A DNA stretch of 64,000 bases from Demequina phytophila (GCF_000971135.1 NZ_BBLW01000004.1:277922-341921); one strand, 5' to 3'; positions 9,201 to 17,730 are shown, numbered from the stretch's first letter. The notes: generated by a model from the letters alone, not told the origin. Numbers and translations are program-made.

Positions 9201-9488
9201 CTCCGCGGCGGCCTTGCGGGTGAAGGTGAGGCAGAGGATCTCGTCGGGGCTGATGGCCGTCCCGAACAGCTCCTCGGCGTGGTCGAGGAGGTGGACGATG
9301 CGCAGCGACAGCGTCTCCGTCTTGCCGGAGCCCGCGCCGGCGACCACCAGCATGGGGTCGAGGCCGGCGCCGATGACGTCCTCCTGCTCGGGCGTGGGTG
9401 GCCGGCCCGTCACGAGCTCGACGAGCTCGCGTGCCGCGCGTGCCTCTCCGCGCACCAGCCCCTCGTCGGGCAGCACCGTCCCGCTCAT
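6231..9488 (-). CDS. adnB: ATP-dependent helicase-nuclease subunit AdnB
   Basis: A 1085-residue subunit of the AdnAB end-resection motor-nuclease, the actinobacterial counterpart of RecBCD/AddAB. The N-terminal UvrD-type motor shows Walker A AGAGSGKTETL, TFTRKAAAEIAERA, Walker B LLDEFQDTSPGQ, AVGDPNQAIYGFRG, TVHAAKGLEWDVV and FYVAVTRARSH. The C-terminal nuclease has LLHAWIEAQYG and TVVDWKSGSAPR, the PD-(D/E)xK core with the Asp and Lys visible. In mycobacteria AdnB is the lead motor. The ATG at 9488 overlaps the adnA stop as ATGA, which decides the start over an earlier in-frame GTG. Two copies of the GGACGATGCG repeat lie in the gene (7784, 9293), read as RIV-type peptides. Confidence 0.93.
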   Translation of the reverse strand: MSGTVLPDEGLVRGEARAARELVELVTGRPPTPEQEDVIGAGLDPMLVVAGAGSGKTETLSLRIVHLLDHAEELFGTAISPDEILCLTFTRKAAAEIAERAESRIAAAFGEDPARPPASVSTYNAYSAQLVAEHGLRLGIDPDATTLTAAALWQLASDVVTSWTAPLDTDAAVSTVTASISRLSGQLRDHDVAPEALRDWARQALTALEELPKNVGDRAPGPLTTRTGTPNDHAKRLAKLRTLIAVSGLVEEFQRRKRDASQLDFADQVAFAAELSRLETVQAVERGRYRAVLLDEFQDTSPGQLRLFARLFGADHHVMAVGDPNQAIYGFRGASESALPMFVDEFAHGRDVAQRSLSVSWRNEGSVLAVANAAAAPLREASRVDVRPLRSRAAFLGEEEPRRRAPGVDSLVTEDHVQEADAVVAFLADRRAELRTGPELPTAAILCRRRAQFAAMVEALVRAGVDYEVVGLGGLVDTPEVSDLVALLEIAHDPSRGDSAMRLLTSERVALGIRDLAALQDWSRELAGPREARDSEPSLVDALATPPPAGWTSREGRSLGAVAHARIVRLQRAVDSIRTRTYLSLPELILAAERAWGLDIEAAVARPDGRAARNVDAFVDAARQFAAGAERATLGAFLAWLEAARSEEGGLELPVKEPEPGAVQVLTVHAAKGLEWDVVAVPGLVDGHFPSVGEPSSRRPYYTDAGWRGRNLELPYELRLDHADLPRWDWRGAADHGTLGDTLEDFEKACGLHRVAEERRLFYVAVTRARSHVLLSASWRVGGATVRTPSCYLRELVEAGMLTDASWAPRPEDGSAVEVVPVTATWPPAPSDAQLARRELAVEVRAAMVAGVEAGEDPAAARWERLPLGREIAAMLEERRARETGVGDVALPAHLSTSGLVSLRRDRDAFTAQLRRPLPAAPTPAARRGSLLHAWIEAQYGHVPLLSLDDLGPGEDETDLEALKDAFARSEWAGRVPSHIEVDVELPLAGVTIRSRIDAVFPAGAGLDRVTVVDWKSGSAPRGAEERAAREVQLAVYRLAWAEWTGVPLDAVDAAFHYVRDDATVRPERLLGREEIEALLAPTIR

Positions 9489-12400
9489 CCGTCCGTCACC
9501 TGCCTTCCGCTGGGCCACGCCGGGCACGACCGTCGCACAGGGCACGACGGGCAGCGGTCGTTGGTGATGGCGGTGAACGTCGCCTGCGCCATGGTGTCGA
9601 CGGCGTCGGCGAGGCGAGCGGTCTCGCGCTCCACGTCGATCGCCGGCTGGGCGCGCTCGCTCGCGCCCTGGGTCGCGCCGCCGACGAACACCAGTGCGGC
9701 GCCGTCGGCCTGCTCGACCCCGGTGAACCCGCCATGGTCGGCGGCGAGCTGGTACATCGCGAGCTGCGCGTGCTCCTCGGCGTCCCTTGCGGAGACCGCC
9801 TGGCCCGTCTTGAGATCGACGATTCGCGCGGCGCCGTCGGTCACCTCGACCCTGTCCGCGCTGCCCGCGACCACGGCGCGGCCGATCTGCACGGAGAACG
9901 GCTGCTCGACGCGCACCTCACCCGCCCGCACGGCGGCGACGTATCCGGCGAGGCGACGGATCATGGCGTCCGCGCGGTCCTTGAGGACGCGGTCGGGCCA
10001 GGTGTCCGTGCCCGCGATCGCGGGCCAGCGCTCCTCGAGCGCGGCGGCGAGCTCGGCATGGGTGCCGCGGGGGAACGCCGCGGCGACCTCGTGCACCAGG
10101 GTGCCGAGGCTCTGCTTCTCGGAGGCCGCGGCACTGCCGCCGGCGGTCTCGAGCGCCCAGCGCAGCGGGCAGGTCTCGAGCGCCTCCAGCCGCGAGGGCG
10201 ACACGCGCACCGGCGCCTCGTCCTCCCACATCGCGACGTCGGACGAGGGTGCGGGAACTCCGTGCCAGTCCTCGGGGTCCGCGCCGGCGACGCCCATCGC
10301 GGCGAGCCTCGCGAGCAGCTCGACGTGCGCGACCCGTCCCGCCCCCTGGGCCTCGACCGCTCCGGCGCGCACCGCGGCCACCGCAGACCTCAGGTCCGTC
10401 ACGCGTGGCGTCGCGTCCGCGCGCACCGCCTCGACGCCCGCGGCCGCGGCCGCCCAGGCCAGGAACCGGGACGGCCTCTCGTCCTCGCCGTCGACGCACG
10501 TGAGCACCAGCCGCGTACGCGCACGCGACACGGCCACGGCGAAGGCGCGCGTCTCGTCATCCACGACGGCGCGGCGGGCGGCGCGCGCCCAGGCGGCACG
10601 AGCACGAGGCTCGAGCGGCACGGCCTCGGCGCGGCCGGCGATGATCTCCGCGAGCTGGTGCGCGCCCAGCACAGCGTCGCGCAGGCGCGTATCCGGCCAC
10701 GCCCCCTCCTCGAGCCCCGCGACCACCGCGAGCTCCCACTCGCGGCCCGCCGCGGATGCGGGCGTGCAGAACGCGACGGCGTCCTCGACCCGCGCCGTCG
10801 CGCCCAGGGTGTCCGCGGCGAAGTCCTGGCCCTCGAGATGCTCCACGAACGACCCGACGGACGCCGACGGCATGCGCTCGACGTAGACGGCCGCGGCGCG
10901 CATCAGCGCGATCACGGCGTCCAGGTCGGCGTCGTCGCGCGCGGACCCGGCGAGCGCGGCCGCGCGCCAGTCGTCCGCGACGCCGAGCGCATCCCACACG
11001 GCCCACGCGACGGTCGCCGCGGTGCCCTCGTCCGCGGCGGCGGCGGTGCCGGCGGCCAGCGCCCGTGAGGCGCGTGCCGCGAGCCGCGCCTCGGGGATGC
11101 CGAGCGTGACCCAGCGCTCGGGCGCCTCGATCGCCTCCACGAGCAGCTCCGCGGACCCGCGGGCTCCCCCACCCCGCCGCTCCTCCTTCACGAGCGCGCG
11201 CCGCAGGCGCCGCATCGCCACCGGGTCGATGCCGACGATCCGCGAGCCGAGCAGCTCGACGGCCTCGGCCTCCTCCCATGGCGCGTCCTCGCCGCGAGCG
11301 TTCGCGGCGGCGCGACGCATGAGGGTGAGCAGCGGCGCGACCGCGGGTTCCGCGTGGAGCGCCGTGCCGTCGCCGAGCGTCTCGCAAGGGATGTCGGACG
11401 CCGCGAGGTCCGCCCGGATCTCGCGCAGGCGCGCGCTCGACCGCGCGATCACCACCATCTCCCCCCAGGGAACCTCGGGGCCGTCGAGCCCGTGACGGGC
11501 GCGCCGCAGCGCCTGGCCGATCGCGCGCGAGTGGGCGTGGCGGTGGGCGGCCACCAGGATGTCCACGCCCGGGTGCCCGGCAGCCGCGGCGACCGGGACA
11601 CGCGCGGATCCGATCCCCGAGGTGCCGATCCGGCTCACGGCTGCGGCGGCGACGGCCGCGAGCGCCCCCGCCTGCCGGTGCCCGCCGCCGAGCCGCATCA
11701 CCGTGGCGCCGAACCCTCCGGCCGCGGGCGCCGCGGTCGCGTTCGCGAGCACCGCCGGCACCGCGCCGCGATAGCCCTGCACCGCCTGGTCCGCGTTGCC
11801 CAGCAGCACCACGCGCGCACCCGCGCCGGCGAGCGCCCGCAGCAGCTCGATGCCGGCCTGGGTGAGATCCTGGGCGTCGTCGACCACGACGAGCGTCCAA
11901 CCGGGCCGGTCCCCCGGCGCGTCCCAGCCGGCGAGCACGTCCGCGGCCTGCGCGACCACGACGGCGGGGTCGAATCGCGCACCCTGGTCCGGGGTGACGG
12001 AACGCCAGCCCAGGATCGCGTCGTACTCCTCCATGACGGCCGCCGCGGCGCGCCACTCGGGACGCCCGGCGGAGTCGCCGAGAGCGGCGAGATCTCCCGG
12101 CGTCAGCCCGGCCTCGCTCGCGCGCATGAGCAGGTCGCGCAGCTCCGCACGGAAGCCCGGCAGCCCGGTCGCCTCCGGCGGCACGGAGCCTCCCCAGTCG
12201 GGCGCGACGCCGAGCCCCGCGCGATGGCCCTCGAGCAGCTCGCGCAGGATCTGGTCCTGCTCGGCTCCCGTGACCAGCACGGGCGGCGGCTCGCCGAGCG
12301 CGGTCGCGTGGGCGGTGAGGATCGCGTGCGCCGCGGAGGCCGCGGTGCGCACCACCGGCGCGCCCACGGGCCTGTCGAGCCCGAGCGAGACCCGGTCACG

Positions 12401-12655
12401 CAGCCGCGCAGCCCCCTCGCGGGTGGCCGCGATCACCAGCAGCCGGTCGGGATCGGTGCCCCGGCGCGACGCTTCGAGCGCGAGCGCCGCGGCGAGCGCG
12501 GTCTTGCCCGAGCCCGGCGCGCCGACCACGACCAGGTGTCCGGCGTCGCCCGGACCCCGCGGCGCGAGGGCCCGCTCGAGCGCGGCCGACTGCGCCGCGT
12601 CCAGCGGCGGTAGCGGCGCCGGCGCGGCCGCCGGGAGGAGGCGCAGGTCGGTCAT
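9485..12655 (-). CDS. adnA: ATP-dependent helicase-nuclease subunit AdnA
   Basis: A 1056-residue partner of AdnB, first gene of the two-gene operon. The N-terminal UvrD-like motor has Walker A VVGAPGSGKTALAAAL near residue 42 and a Walker B-like VVVDDAQDLTQ. The C-terminal RecB-type nuclease has TCPLRWALE, VDLKTGQAVSARDAEEHAQL (catalytic Asp and Lys) and a final CPSCPVRRSC; the first Cys with the CxxCx5C cluster matches the 4Fe-4S-bound nuclease module of AddB and AdnA. It acts on double-strand breaks. The operon order adnA-adnB and ATGA overlap agree with mycobacteria. No promoter is obvious in the 36-base gap to the DUF3152 gene, which is also leftward, so they could be co-transcribed. Confidence 0.92.
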   Translation of the reverse strand: MTDLRLLPAAAPAPLPPLDAAQSAALERALAPRGPGDAGHLVVVGAPGSGKTALAAALALEASRRGTDPDRLLVIAATREGAARLRDRVSLGLDRPVGAPVVRTAASAAHAILTAHATALGEPPPVLVTGAEQDQILRELLEGHRAGLGVAPDWGGSVPPEATGLPGFRAELRDLLMRASEAGLTPGDLAALGDSAGRPEWRAAAAVMEEYDAILGWRSVTPDQGARFDPAVVVAQAADVLAGWDAPGDRPGWTLVVVDDAQDLTQAGIELLRALAGAGARVVLLGNADQAVQGYRGAVPAVLANATAAPAAGGFGATVMRLGGGHRQAGALAAVAAAAVSRIGTSGIGSARVPVAAAAGHPGVDILVAAHRHAHSRAIGQALRRARHGLDGPEVPWGEMVVIARSSARLREIRADLAASDIPCETLGDGTALHAEPAVAPLLTLMRRAAANARGEDAPWEEAEAVELLGSRIVGIDPVAMRRLRRALVKEERRGGGARGSAELLVEAIEAPERWVTLGIPEARLAARASRALAAGTAAAADEGTAATVAWAVWDALGVADDWRAAALAGSARDDADLDAVIALMRAAAVYVERMPSASVGSFVEHLEGQDFAADTLGATARVEDAVAFCTPASAAGREWELAVVAGLEEGAWPDTRLRDAVLGAHQLAEIIAGRAEAVPLEPRARAAWARAARRAVVDDETRAFAVAVSRARTRLVLTCVDGEDERPSRFLAWAAAAAGVEAVRADATPRVTDLRSAVAAVRAGAVEAQGAGRVAHVELLARLAAMGVAGADPEDWHGVPAPSSDVAMWEDEAPVRVSPSRLEALETCPLRWALETAGGSAAASEKQSLGTLVHEVAAAFPRGTHAELAAALEERWPAIAGTDTWPDRVLKDRADAMIRRLAGYVAAVRAGEVRVEQPFSVQIGRAVVAGSADRVEVTDGAARIVDLKTGQAVSARDAEEHAQLAMYQLAADHGGFTGVEQADGAALVFVGGATQGASERAQPAIDVERETARLADAVDTMAQATFTAITNDRCPSCPVRRSCPAWPSGRQVTDG

Positions 12656-12691
12656 GCGCTCATCCCACCAGAAGGGTCCGACACGGGAGGC

Positions 12692-13585
12692 TCAGGCGGA
12701 CTTCTTGGCGTCGGGGAACGGCCACGCGTTGACGGAGCAGGCCTTGGGCATGTCCGTCTGATCCACCATCACCTCGGCGCGCCCCGAGGAGCACGTCGCC
12801 GTGGGCTCGCCGAGCACGTGGCCCACACCGTGATTGAGCAGGTACGCGCGCGAGGCGCCGCGCTTGTCGCCGTAACGGTCGAGGCCCGCGGTCCAGTCGT
12901 AGATCGACACCGGGACGATGCCCTGCGCCACGCACGGCACCGCGGCGGACGCATCCGGGCTGGGGGACGCATCTCTCGCGGCGTCACCCGCCTCCGCCGC
13001 GTCCGTCCCCGCGTGGGCGTCGGGGCAGCGCGCGGCGACGGTCGCCGGCGAGGCGACCACCACGGTGACGTCCGCCGCGCCGTCGGTCAGCACGAACTGC
13101 AGGCGTCCCGCCGAGCCCCACCCCCGGTTGTCGTTGAGCGTGGTCATGACGAAGGAGACCAGGGCCTCCGGGTCGATGCTCACGCCGTCCTCGACGTCGA
13201 CGCGGACCGAGCGGGTCGGGCCGTCCGCGGCGTCGGGCGACGCTGAGGCGCCCGCGGCGTCCGACGCGGTGGAGAAGGTGCCGGCCCCGGCCTCGGCGAT
13301 GTCGGTGGTGACCACGCCGGCCGCGGCATCGGCGTCGTCGAGCCCGCGGGTGATGGGCTCGAGCGCGGGGAGCGTCACATCGGGTGCCGACGACTCGCTC
13401 GGCGACGCGGACGCGGTGGCCTCCGAGTCGGCGCTCCACGCGCGGTACCAGCCGGGTACCTGGCCCGTCACCCACCCGGCTCCGATGCCCAGCGCGAAGC
13501 ACGCGACGAAGGTGGCGACGGTCACGAGGATGCCGGGAAGGGCGATTCCCCTGCCCGCGAACAGGCCTCCGGACCGCCGAGTCAT
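12692..13585 (-). CDS. DUF3152 secreted protein with a degenerate zincin motif
   Basis: A 297-residue protein with a basic N-terminus, one hydrophobic segment (GILVTVATFVACFALGIGAGWV), a long Ala/Ser/Asp/Pro-rich linker to about residue 110, and a C-terminal DUF3152 domain ending NAWPFPDAKKSA. The family normally carries an HExxH-like NHEVGH motif (recalled); here it reads NHGVGHVLGE, so the Glu is Gly, and the third ligand region is also changed. A Ser/Pro/Asp-rich insertion sits between two Cys residues. It may be an inactive relative. The ATG at 13585 is chosen because a TATCCT box lies seven bases upstream and the earlier in-frame start overlaps the divergent gene. Confidence 0.75.
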   Translation of the reverse strand: MTRRSGGLFAGRGIALPGILVTVATFVACFALGIGAGWVTGQVPGWYRAWSADSEATASASPSESSAPDVTLPALEPITRGLDDADAAAGVVTTDIAEAGAGTFSTASDAAGASASPDAADGPTRSVRVDVEDGVSIDPEALVSFVMTTLNDNRGWGSAGRLQFVLTDGAADVTVVVASPATVAARCPDAHAGTDAAEAGDAARDASPSPDASAAVPCVAQGIVPVSIYDWTAGLDRYGDKRGASRAYLLNHGVGHVLGEPTATCSSGRAEVMVDQTDMPKACSVNAWPFPDAKKSA

Positions 13586-13592
13586 CGCCCTA

Positions 13593-13598
13593 GGATAA
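13593..13598 (-). promoter_or_regulatory. Leaderless -10 box of the DUF3152 gene
   Basis: TATCCT on the minus strand, seven bases before the ATG at 13585. The whole divergent gap to the DUF3107 gene is only 50 bases. Confidence 0.5.
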
Positions 13599-13635
13599 GG
13601 GCAGACATCGGGCAACACGCGCATTGGAGGCGACC

Positions 13636-13854
13636 GTGGAGATCAGGATCGGCGTGCAGAACGTCTCGCGAGAGATCGCGATCGACACCGACATGACGGC
13701 CGACGCGGTCGCGGCGGCCGTGGCCGCGGCGATGGGCGGCGGCACGCTCGACCTCACGGACGCCAAGGGGCGCCGCGTGGTGGTCCCGGGCGCCTCGCTC
13801 GGCTACGTCGACATCGGCGAGGAGACCAAGCGCCGCGTCGGCTTCGGCGCGTAA
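13636..13854 (+). CDS. DUF3107 family protein, 72 aa
   Basis: A 72-residue protein beginning VEIRIGVQNVSREI and ending KRRVGFGA, typical of DUF3107, a short single-domain actinobacterial family often described as ATP-binding, without a proven role. The GTG start at 13636 is chosen because GGAGG lies six bases upstream; an upstream TTG would overlap that site. The gene is divergent from DUF3152 and ends at a very strong terminator. No membrane segment. Confidence 0.85.
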   Translation: MEIRIGVQNVSREIAIDTDMTADAVAAAVAAAMGGGTLDLTDAKGRRVVVPGASLGYVDIGEETKRRVGFGA

Positions 13855-13861
13855 CGGTAGT

Positions 13862-13905
13862 CGCGAGAGGCCCCGGGGACGATGCGTTCCCCGGGGCCTC
13901 TCGCG
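13862..13905 (+). terminator. Perfect 17-bp terminator hairpin with the repeat in its loop
   Basis: CGCGAGAGGCCCCGGGG at 13862-13878 pairs perfectly with its complement at 13889-13905. The loop ACGATGCGTT plus the last stem Gs makes a full GGGGACGATGCG copy, so the window-wide repeat forms the loop of this terminator between two convergent genes. Confidence 0.9.
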
Positions 13906-13936
13906 CGTCCGGGGCGCCGCTGGCGCGGCGCGCGAC

Positions 13937-13974
13937 GGGACGATGCGCCGGTCACCCGGCCCGCGCATCGTCCC
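13937..13974. repeat. Inverted pair of the GGGACGATGCG repeat
   Basis: GGGACGATGCGC at 13937-13948 faces its complement at 13963-13974, giving a 12-bp stem. It lies at the 3' end of the leftward permease gene, whose last codons run through the right arm, and 32 bases beyond the DUF3107 terminator. It probably serves as the operon terminator. Confidence 0.85.
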
Positions 13975-14974
13975 CCGTCCCGGAGACGGTCCGCACCTCG
14001 GTGACGCCGCCGTCGACCTGGAGGCCCTTCCTGCGTGCGGCGCGCGCCCGCTCGCCGGCGGACCGCAGGCGGGGGTTGACGTACTCGTCGATGCCGAAGT
14101 TCACGAGCGACAGCGCCATGCCCAGCAGCGCGATGCACAGGCCGGCCGGGATGTACCACCACCAGTAGTCGGGGAAGGCGCCGTTCTGCTGCGCCCAGAA
14201 CAGGATCGTGCCCCAGTTGAGGTTGGTGATGGGGATGACGCCGATGAACGCGAGCGTGGTGAGCCCCAGCACCGCGGCGGTGACGGTGCCCACGAAGCTG
14301 GACGCGATGATCGCGGTGAGGTTGGGCAGCATCTCGACGGCGATGATGCGCCACAGCTTCTCGCCGTTGGCCTTGGCGGCCTGAACGAAGTCCCTGTTGC
14401 GCAGCGACATCGTCTGCGCGCGCAGCACCCGGGCACCCCACGCCCAGCCGGTGATCGCGAGCACCCCCGCGATGAGCATGAGCGGCGGGTCCTCGTACTG
14501 CGAGGCCACGATGATGATGAGCGGGAGGCCGGGGATCACCAGGAACACGTTGGTGAGCGCGGACAGCGACTCGGATCGCCAGCCGGCGACGTAGCCGGCC
14601 ACGACTCCGACGATCACGGCGACGAGCGTGGCGAGGACGCCCGCGAGGAAGCCGACGACCAGCACGCCGCGGGTGCCGTAGACGATCTGGCTGAACACGT
14701 CCTCGCCCATGTGGGTGGTGCCCAGCCAGTGCGCGGCGGACGGCGGCTGGCGCAGCGCCATGAAGTCCTTCTCGAGCGGGTCGTACGGCGCGATCAGCGG
14801 TGCGAGCACGGCGACGACCACGAAGACGCCCAGGATCGCGAGGCCCGCGAGGGACTTGCCGTTGCGGAACATCGCGAAGGACTGCCCGATGCGCGGGGCC
14901 CGGCGTGGCCGTTGCGGCTCGGTGGCGCTGGCGTCGTCGGTCGGGGCGGTCGCGGGTGCGGTGGTGAGCGACAT
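13952..14974 (-). CDS. Oligosaccharide/peptide ABC transporter permease (OppC/DppC type)
   Basis: A 340-residue inner-membrane permease. After a polar N-terminal tail it has the OppC N-terminal segment (first helix near residues 44-63, then PYDPLEKDF and HWLGTTHMGEDVFSQIVYGTR) and five more helices; the EAA-like loop lies around QAAKANGEKLWRIIAVEMLPN. Last gene of the operon, one base after the oppB-like stop (TGACATG). The C-terminal tail GTGDDARAG is encoded by the right arm of the repeat pair, so the last residues may be a by-product of the repeat. Partner permease, two ATPases and the binding protein lie directly upstream. Confidence 0.88.
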   Translation of the reverse strand: MSLTTAPATAPTDDASATEPQRPRRAPRIGQSFAMFRNGKSLAGLAILGVFVVVAVLAPLIAPYDPLEKDFMALRQPPSAAHWLGTTHMGEDVFSQIVYGTRGVLVVGFLAGVLATLVAVIVGVVAGYVAGWRSESLSALTNVFLVIPGLPLIIIVASQYEDPPLMLIAGVLAITGWAWGARVLRAQTMSLRNRDFVQAAKANGEKLWRIIAVEMLPNLTAIIASSFVGTVTAAVLGLTTLAFIGVIPITNLNWGTILFWAQQNGAFPDYWWWYIPAGLCIALLGMALSLVNFGIDEYVNPRLRSAGERARAARRKGLQVDGGVTEVRTVSGTGDDARAG

Positions 14975-14975
14975 G

Positions 14976-15959
14976 TCAGGACTCCATCTGGCGCGTGCGC
15001 GGGTCGAGGGCCGCGTACGCCACGTCGGCGAGGATGTTGGCGACGAGCACGGCGAGGGTGATCACCAGGAACAGGCCCTGCATCAGCGGGTAGTCCTTGG
15101 CGCTCGTGGCGTCGAGCAGCAGCTTGCCCACGCCGGGGTAGGAGAACACGAGCTCCATGACGAGCGTGCCGCCCACGATGAAGCCGAGCGCGAGCGCGAA
15201 GCTCGACAGCTGCGGCAGCACCGCGTTGCGCGACGCGTAGTGCGTGAGGACGCGGCGCTGGCGCAGGCCCTTGGCCTGCGCGACGGTGACGTAGTCCTCG
15301 TCGAGCACGGTGATCATCATGTTGCGCATGCCGAGCACCCAGCCGCCGAGCGACGCGACCACGATGGTGAGCGCCGGGAGCGTGCCGTGCGCGATGACCT
15401 GGCCGATGAAGTCCCACGACCACTCGGGCTGCGATCCCTTGTCGTAGGCATGCGACGCGGGGAACCAGCCGAGCGTGGTGGAGAACACCGCGATGACGAT
15501 GAGCCCCATCCAGAAGTACGGCACGGTCGAGAAGAACGTCGCGAACGGGACCGCCCAGTCGGCGCGCGAGCCGCGCCTCCAGCCGATCACGGAACCGAGC
15601 GACGTGCCGATGAGGAAGCTCAGCACGGTCGCGATGCCCACCAGGCCCAGGGTCCACGGCAGCGCGGACGCGATCACCGCGGACACCGGCGCGAGACCGT
15701 TCGAGATGGACACGCCCAGGTCGCCGGAGAACAGCAGGCCCCAATAGTCGAGGTACTGCTGGAGCATCGACTTGTCGGAGTCGAGCCCGAACAGCGTGGT
15801 GAGCGACTCGATCGACTCCGGACTGACCTTGCCCTGGTTGCGCGCGAGGTACGCGGAGATCGGGTCGCCCTTCATCAGCCGTGGCAGGAAGAAGTTGATG
15901 GTGATCGCCGCCCACGCGGTGAACAGGTAGAACGCCATGCGGCGCAGGATGAATCTCAC
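14976..15959 (-). CDS. Oligosaccharide/peptide ABC transporter permease (OppB/DppB type)
   Basis: A 327-residue permease starting MRFILRRMAFYLFTAWAAI, the standard DppB opening, with six predicted helices and the EAA-loop region TVAQAKGLRQRRVLTHYASRNA. It pairs with the next gene to form the membrane channel. The start is GTG at 15959, one base after the stop of the upstream ATPase gene (TGACGTG), which argues for translational coupling. The MRFILRR opening fits the family, so no shift is needed. Confidence 0.88.
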   Translation of the reverse strand: MRFILRRMAFYLFTAWAAITINFFLPRLMKGDPISAYLARNQGKVSPESIESLTTLFGLDSDKSMLQQYLDYWGLLFSGDLGVSISNGLAPVSAVIASALPWTLGLVGIATVLSFLIGTSLGSVIGWRRGSRADWAVPFATFFSTVPYFWMGLIVIAVFSTTLGWFPASHAYDKGSQPEWSWDFIGQVIAHGTLPALTIVVASLGGWVLGMRNMMITVLDEDYVTVAQAKGLRQRRVLTHYASRNAVLPQLSSFALALGFIVGGTLVMELVFSYPGVGKLLLDATSAKDYPLMQGLFLVITLAVLVANILADVAYAALDPRTRQMES

Positions 15960-15960
15960 G

Positions 15961-16770
15961 TCAGCTCCTCAGGCTCGCGGTGCCGGCGGGCCCGGCGAAG
16001 TGCCGGTCCGGGTCCGGGGACGCGTCGCGCAGCGCGCGGGTGTACTCGTGCTGGGGATCGAGGATCACGCCGTCGGCGTCCCCGCGCTCCACCACCACGC
16101 CGTGGTGGAGCACCATGATCCGGTCGGAGAAGTGCCGGGCGGTCGCGAGGTCGTGCGTGATGTAGAGGACGCCCAGGTTCGACTCGCGCTGCAGGTCGGC
16201 GAGCAGGTTGAGGACGCCGAGCCGGATGGAGACGTCGAGCATCGACACGGGCTCGTCCGCGATCAGCAGCTCGGGGCGCGACGCGAGCGCGCGGGCGATC
16301 GCGACGCGTTGCCGCTGGCCTCCCGACAGCTCGTGGGGGCGCCGGTCGACGGTCGCGGAGGGGTCGAGCCGCACGCGCTCGAGCAGCGCCATCACCTCGG
16401 ACTCGACCTGGTCCTTGGGGACCACCTTGTCGAGCCGCAGCGGCCGCTCGAGGTGGTGACGGATGGTGTGGTACGGGTTGAGCGAGGCGAACGGATCCTG
16501 GAAGACCATGCGCACGCGCTGGCGGTAGCGGCGCAGGCCGGGGCCACGATGCGGGATCGGCTTGCCGTCGAGCAGCACCTCCCCCGTGGTCGCCCGCTCC
16601 AGCTGGGTGAGGATCTTCGCGATGGTCGACTTGCCGGAGCCCGACTGCCCGACGAGCGCGATGGTCTGGCCCGACTCGAGCGAGAAGCTCACGTCGTCGA
16701 GCGCGAGCATGTCGCCCGCGCCGCGCACCTTGTACCGCTTGGTGACGTTCCTGAACTCGAGCGTGGTCAT
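15961..16770 (-). CDS. ABC transporter ATP-binding protein (OppF/DppF type)
   Basis: A 269-residue ATPase. Visible: Walker A LVGQSGSGKSTIAKIL near residue 38, Q-loop VFQDPFASLNP, signature ELSGGQRQRVAIARAL near 147, Walker B LLIADEPVSMLD and H-loop YITHDLA. The QDP..SLNP wording is typical of OppF. It starts with an ATG that overlaps the stop of the oppD-like gene as ATGA. It powers the importer with its neighbour. Confidence 0.9.
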   Translation of the reverse strand: MTTLEFRNVTKRYKVRGAGDMLALDDVSFSLESGQTIALVGQSGSGKSTIAKILTQLERATTGEVLLDGKPIPHRGPGLRRYRQRVRMVFQDPFASLNPYHTIRHHLERPLRLDKVVPKDQVESEVMALLERVRLDPSATVDRRPHELSGGQRQRVAIARALASRPELLIADEPVSMLDVSIRLGVLNLLADLQRESNLGVLYITHDLATARHFSDRIMVLHHGVVVERGDADGVILDPQHEYTRALRDASPDPDRHFAGPAGTASLRS

Positions 16771-17642
16771 CGCGCGACCTCCTTCCGGGCGCCCGAGGCG
16801 ACCCGCGCATCGTCCCCGCGCACGAAGCCGCCGCGGTCCCCGGTGAGGCTGGGGAACGAGGACAGCAGGCGGCGGGTGTACTCGTGCTGCGCGTCGCGGT
16901 AGATCCGCTCGGCCGTGTCGATCTCGACGATCCGGCCGTCCTTCATCACCGCGATCCGGTCGGAGATCTCGAGCAGCAGCGGCAGGTCGTGAGTGATGAA
17001 GATGACGGAGAAGCCCAGCTCCTCACGCAGCTCGGAGATCTGGCGGAGGATCCCCCGCTGGACCAGGACGTCGAGCGCGGTGGTCGGCTCGTCCATGATC
17101 ATGAGCTGGGGCCGCAGCGCCATCGCCATGGCGATCATCACGCGCTGGCGCATCCCTCCGGAGAGCTCGTGCGGGTAGCTCTTGACCCGGTCGCGGCCCA
17201 CTCCGACGATGTCGAGCAGCCGCGCGCACTCGTCGCGGCGCTCCGCCTTGCCCATGGAGGGGCGGTGCGTGGTGAAGACGTCCTCGAGCTGGTCGCCGAT
17301 CCGTGTCACCGGGTTGAGCGCGTTCATCGCGCCCTGGAACACCATCGACACCTTGTCCCACCGGAACGCGCGCAGCTGCTCGGGCGTGAGCGCGTTGATG
17401 TCGACGTCGCTGCCGGACTCGTCGTGGAACACGGTGTGCCCGCCGGTGATGACGGCCGGCGGCTTGAGGAGCCGCTGGATGCCGTACGCGAGCGTGGTCT
17501 TGCCGCAGCCGGACTCGCCGGCGAGCCCGAGGATCTCGCCGCGGCGCAGCTCGAGCGAGACGTCGCGGACGGCCTCGACCGGCGGGTCGACGTCGTAGGT
17601 GACGCTGAACCCGGAGACGGTCAGCAGGGTGTCGGAGGTCAA
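16767..17642 (-). CDS. ABC transporter ATP-binding protein (OppD/DppD type)
   Basis: A 291-residue ATPase with Walker A LAGESGCGKTTLAYGI, signature ELSGGMRQRVMIAMAM, Walker B LMIMDEPTTALD and FITHDLPLLLEI. The usual upstream ATG is missing; the TTG at 17642 is chosen because GGAG lies six bases upstream and the protein then starts TSDTLLTVSGFSVTYD, as expected for the family. Longer in-frame versions run into the palindrome at 17681-17716 and read as low-complexity Pro/Ala. The C-terminal region contains GDDARV, encoded by a repeat copy at 16806-16816. Confidence 0.87.
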   Translation of the reverse strand: MTSDTLLTVSGFSVTYDVDPPVEAVRDVSLELRRGEILGLAGESGCGKTTLAYGIQRLLKPPAVITGGHTVFHDESGSDVDINALTPEQLRAFRWDKVSMVFQGAMNALNPVTRIGDQLEDVFTTHRPSMGKAERRDECARLLDIVGVGRDRVKSYPHELSGGMRQRVMIAMAMALRPQLMIMDEPTTALDVLVQRGILRQISELREELGFSVIFITHDLPLLLEISDRIAVMKDGRIVEIDTAERIYRDAQHEYTRRLLSSFPSLTGDRGGFVRGDDARVASGARKEVAR

Positions 17643-17680
17643 GGGTGGCTCCTCGGATGATGCGGGTGAAGCGGGTGGTG

Positions 17681-17716
17681 CCGGCGGGGCCGGGGCGATC
17701 GCCCCGGCCCCGCCGG
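17681..17716. terminator. Perfect 36-bp palindrome between binding protein and ATPase genes
   Basis: The 36 bases are fully self-complementary around GCGATCGC. It lies between the stop of the binding protein gene (17731) and the oppD-like start. In ABC operons such hairpins stabilise or partly end the upstream message so that the binding protein is made in excess; that role is inferred. Confidence 0.8.
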
Positions 17717-17730
17717 TCCGTCCGGGTGGG

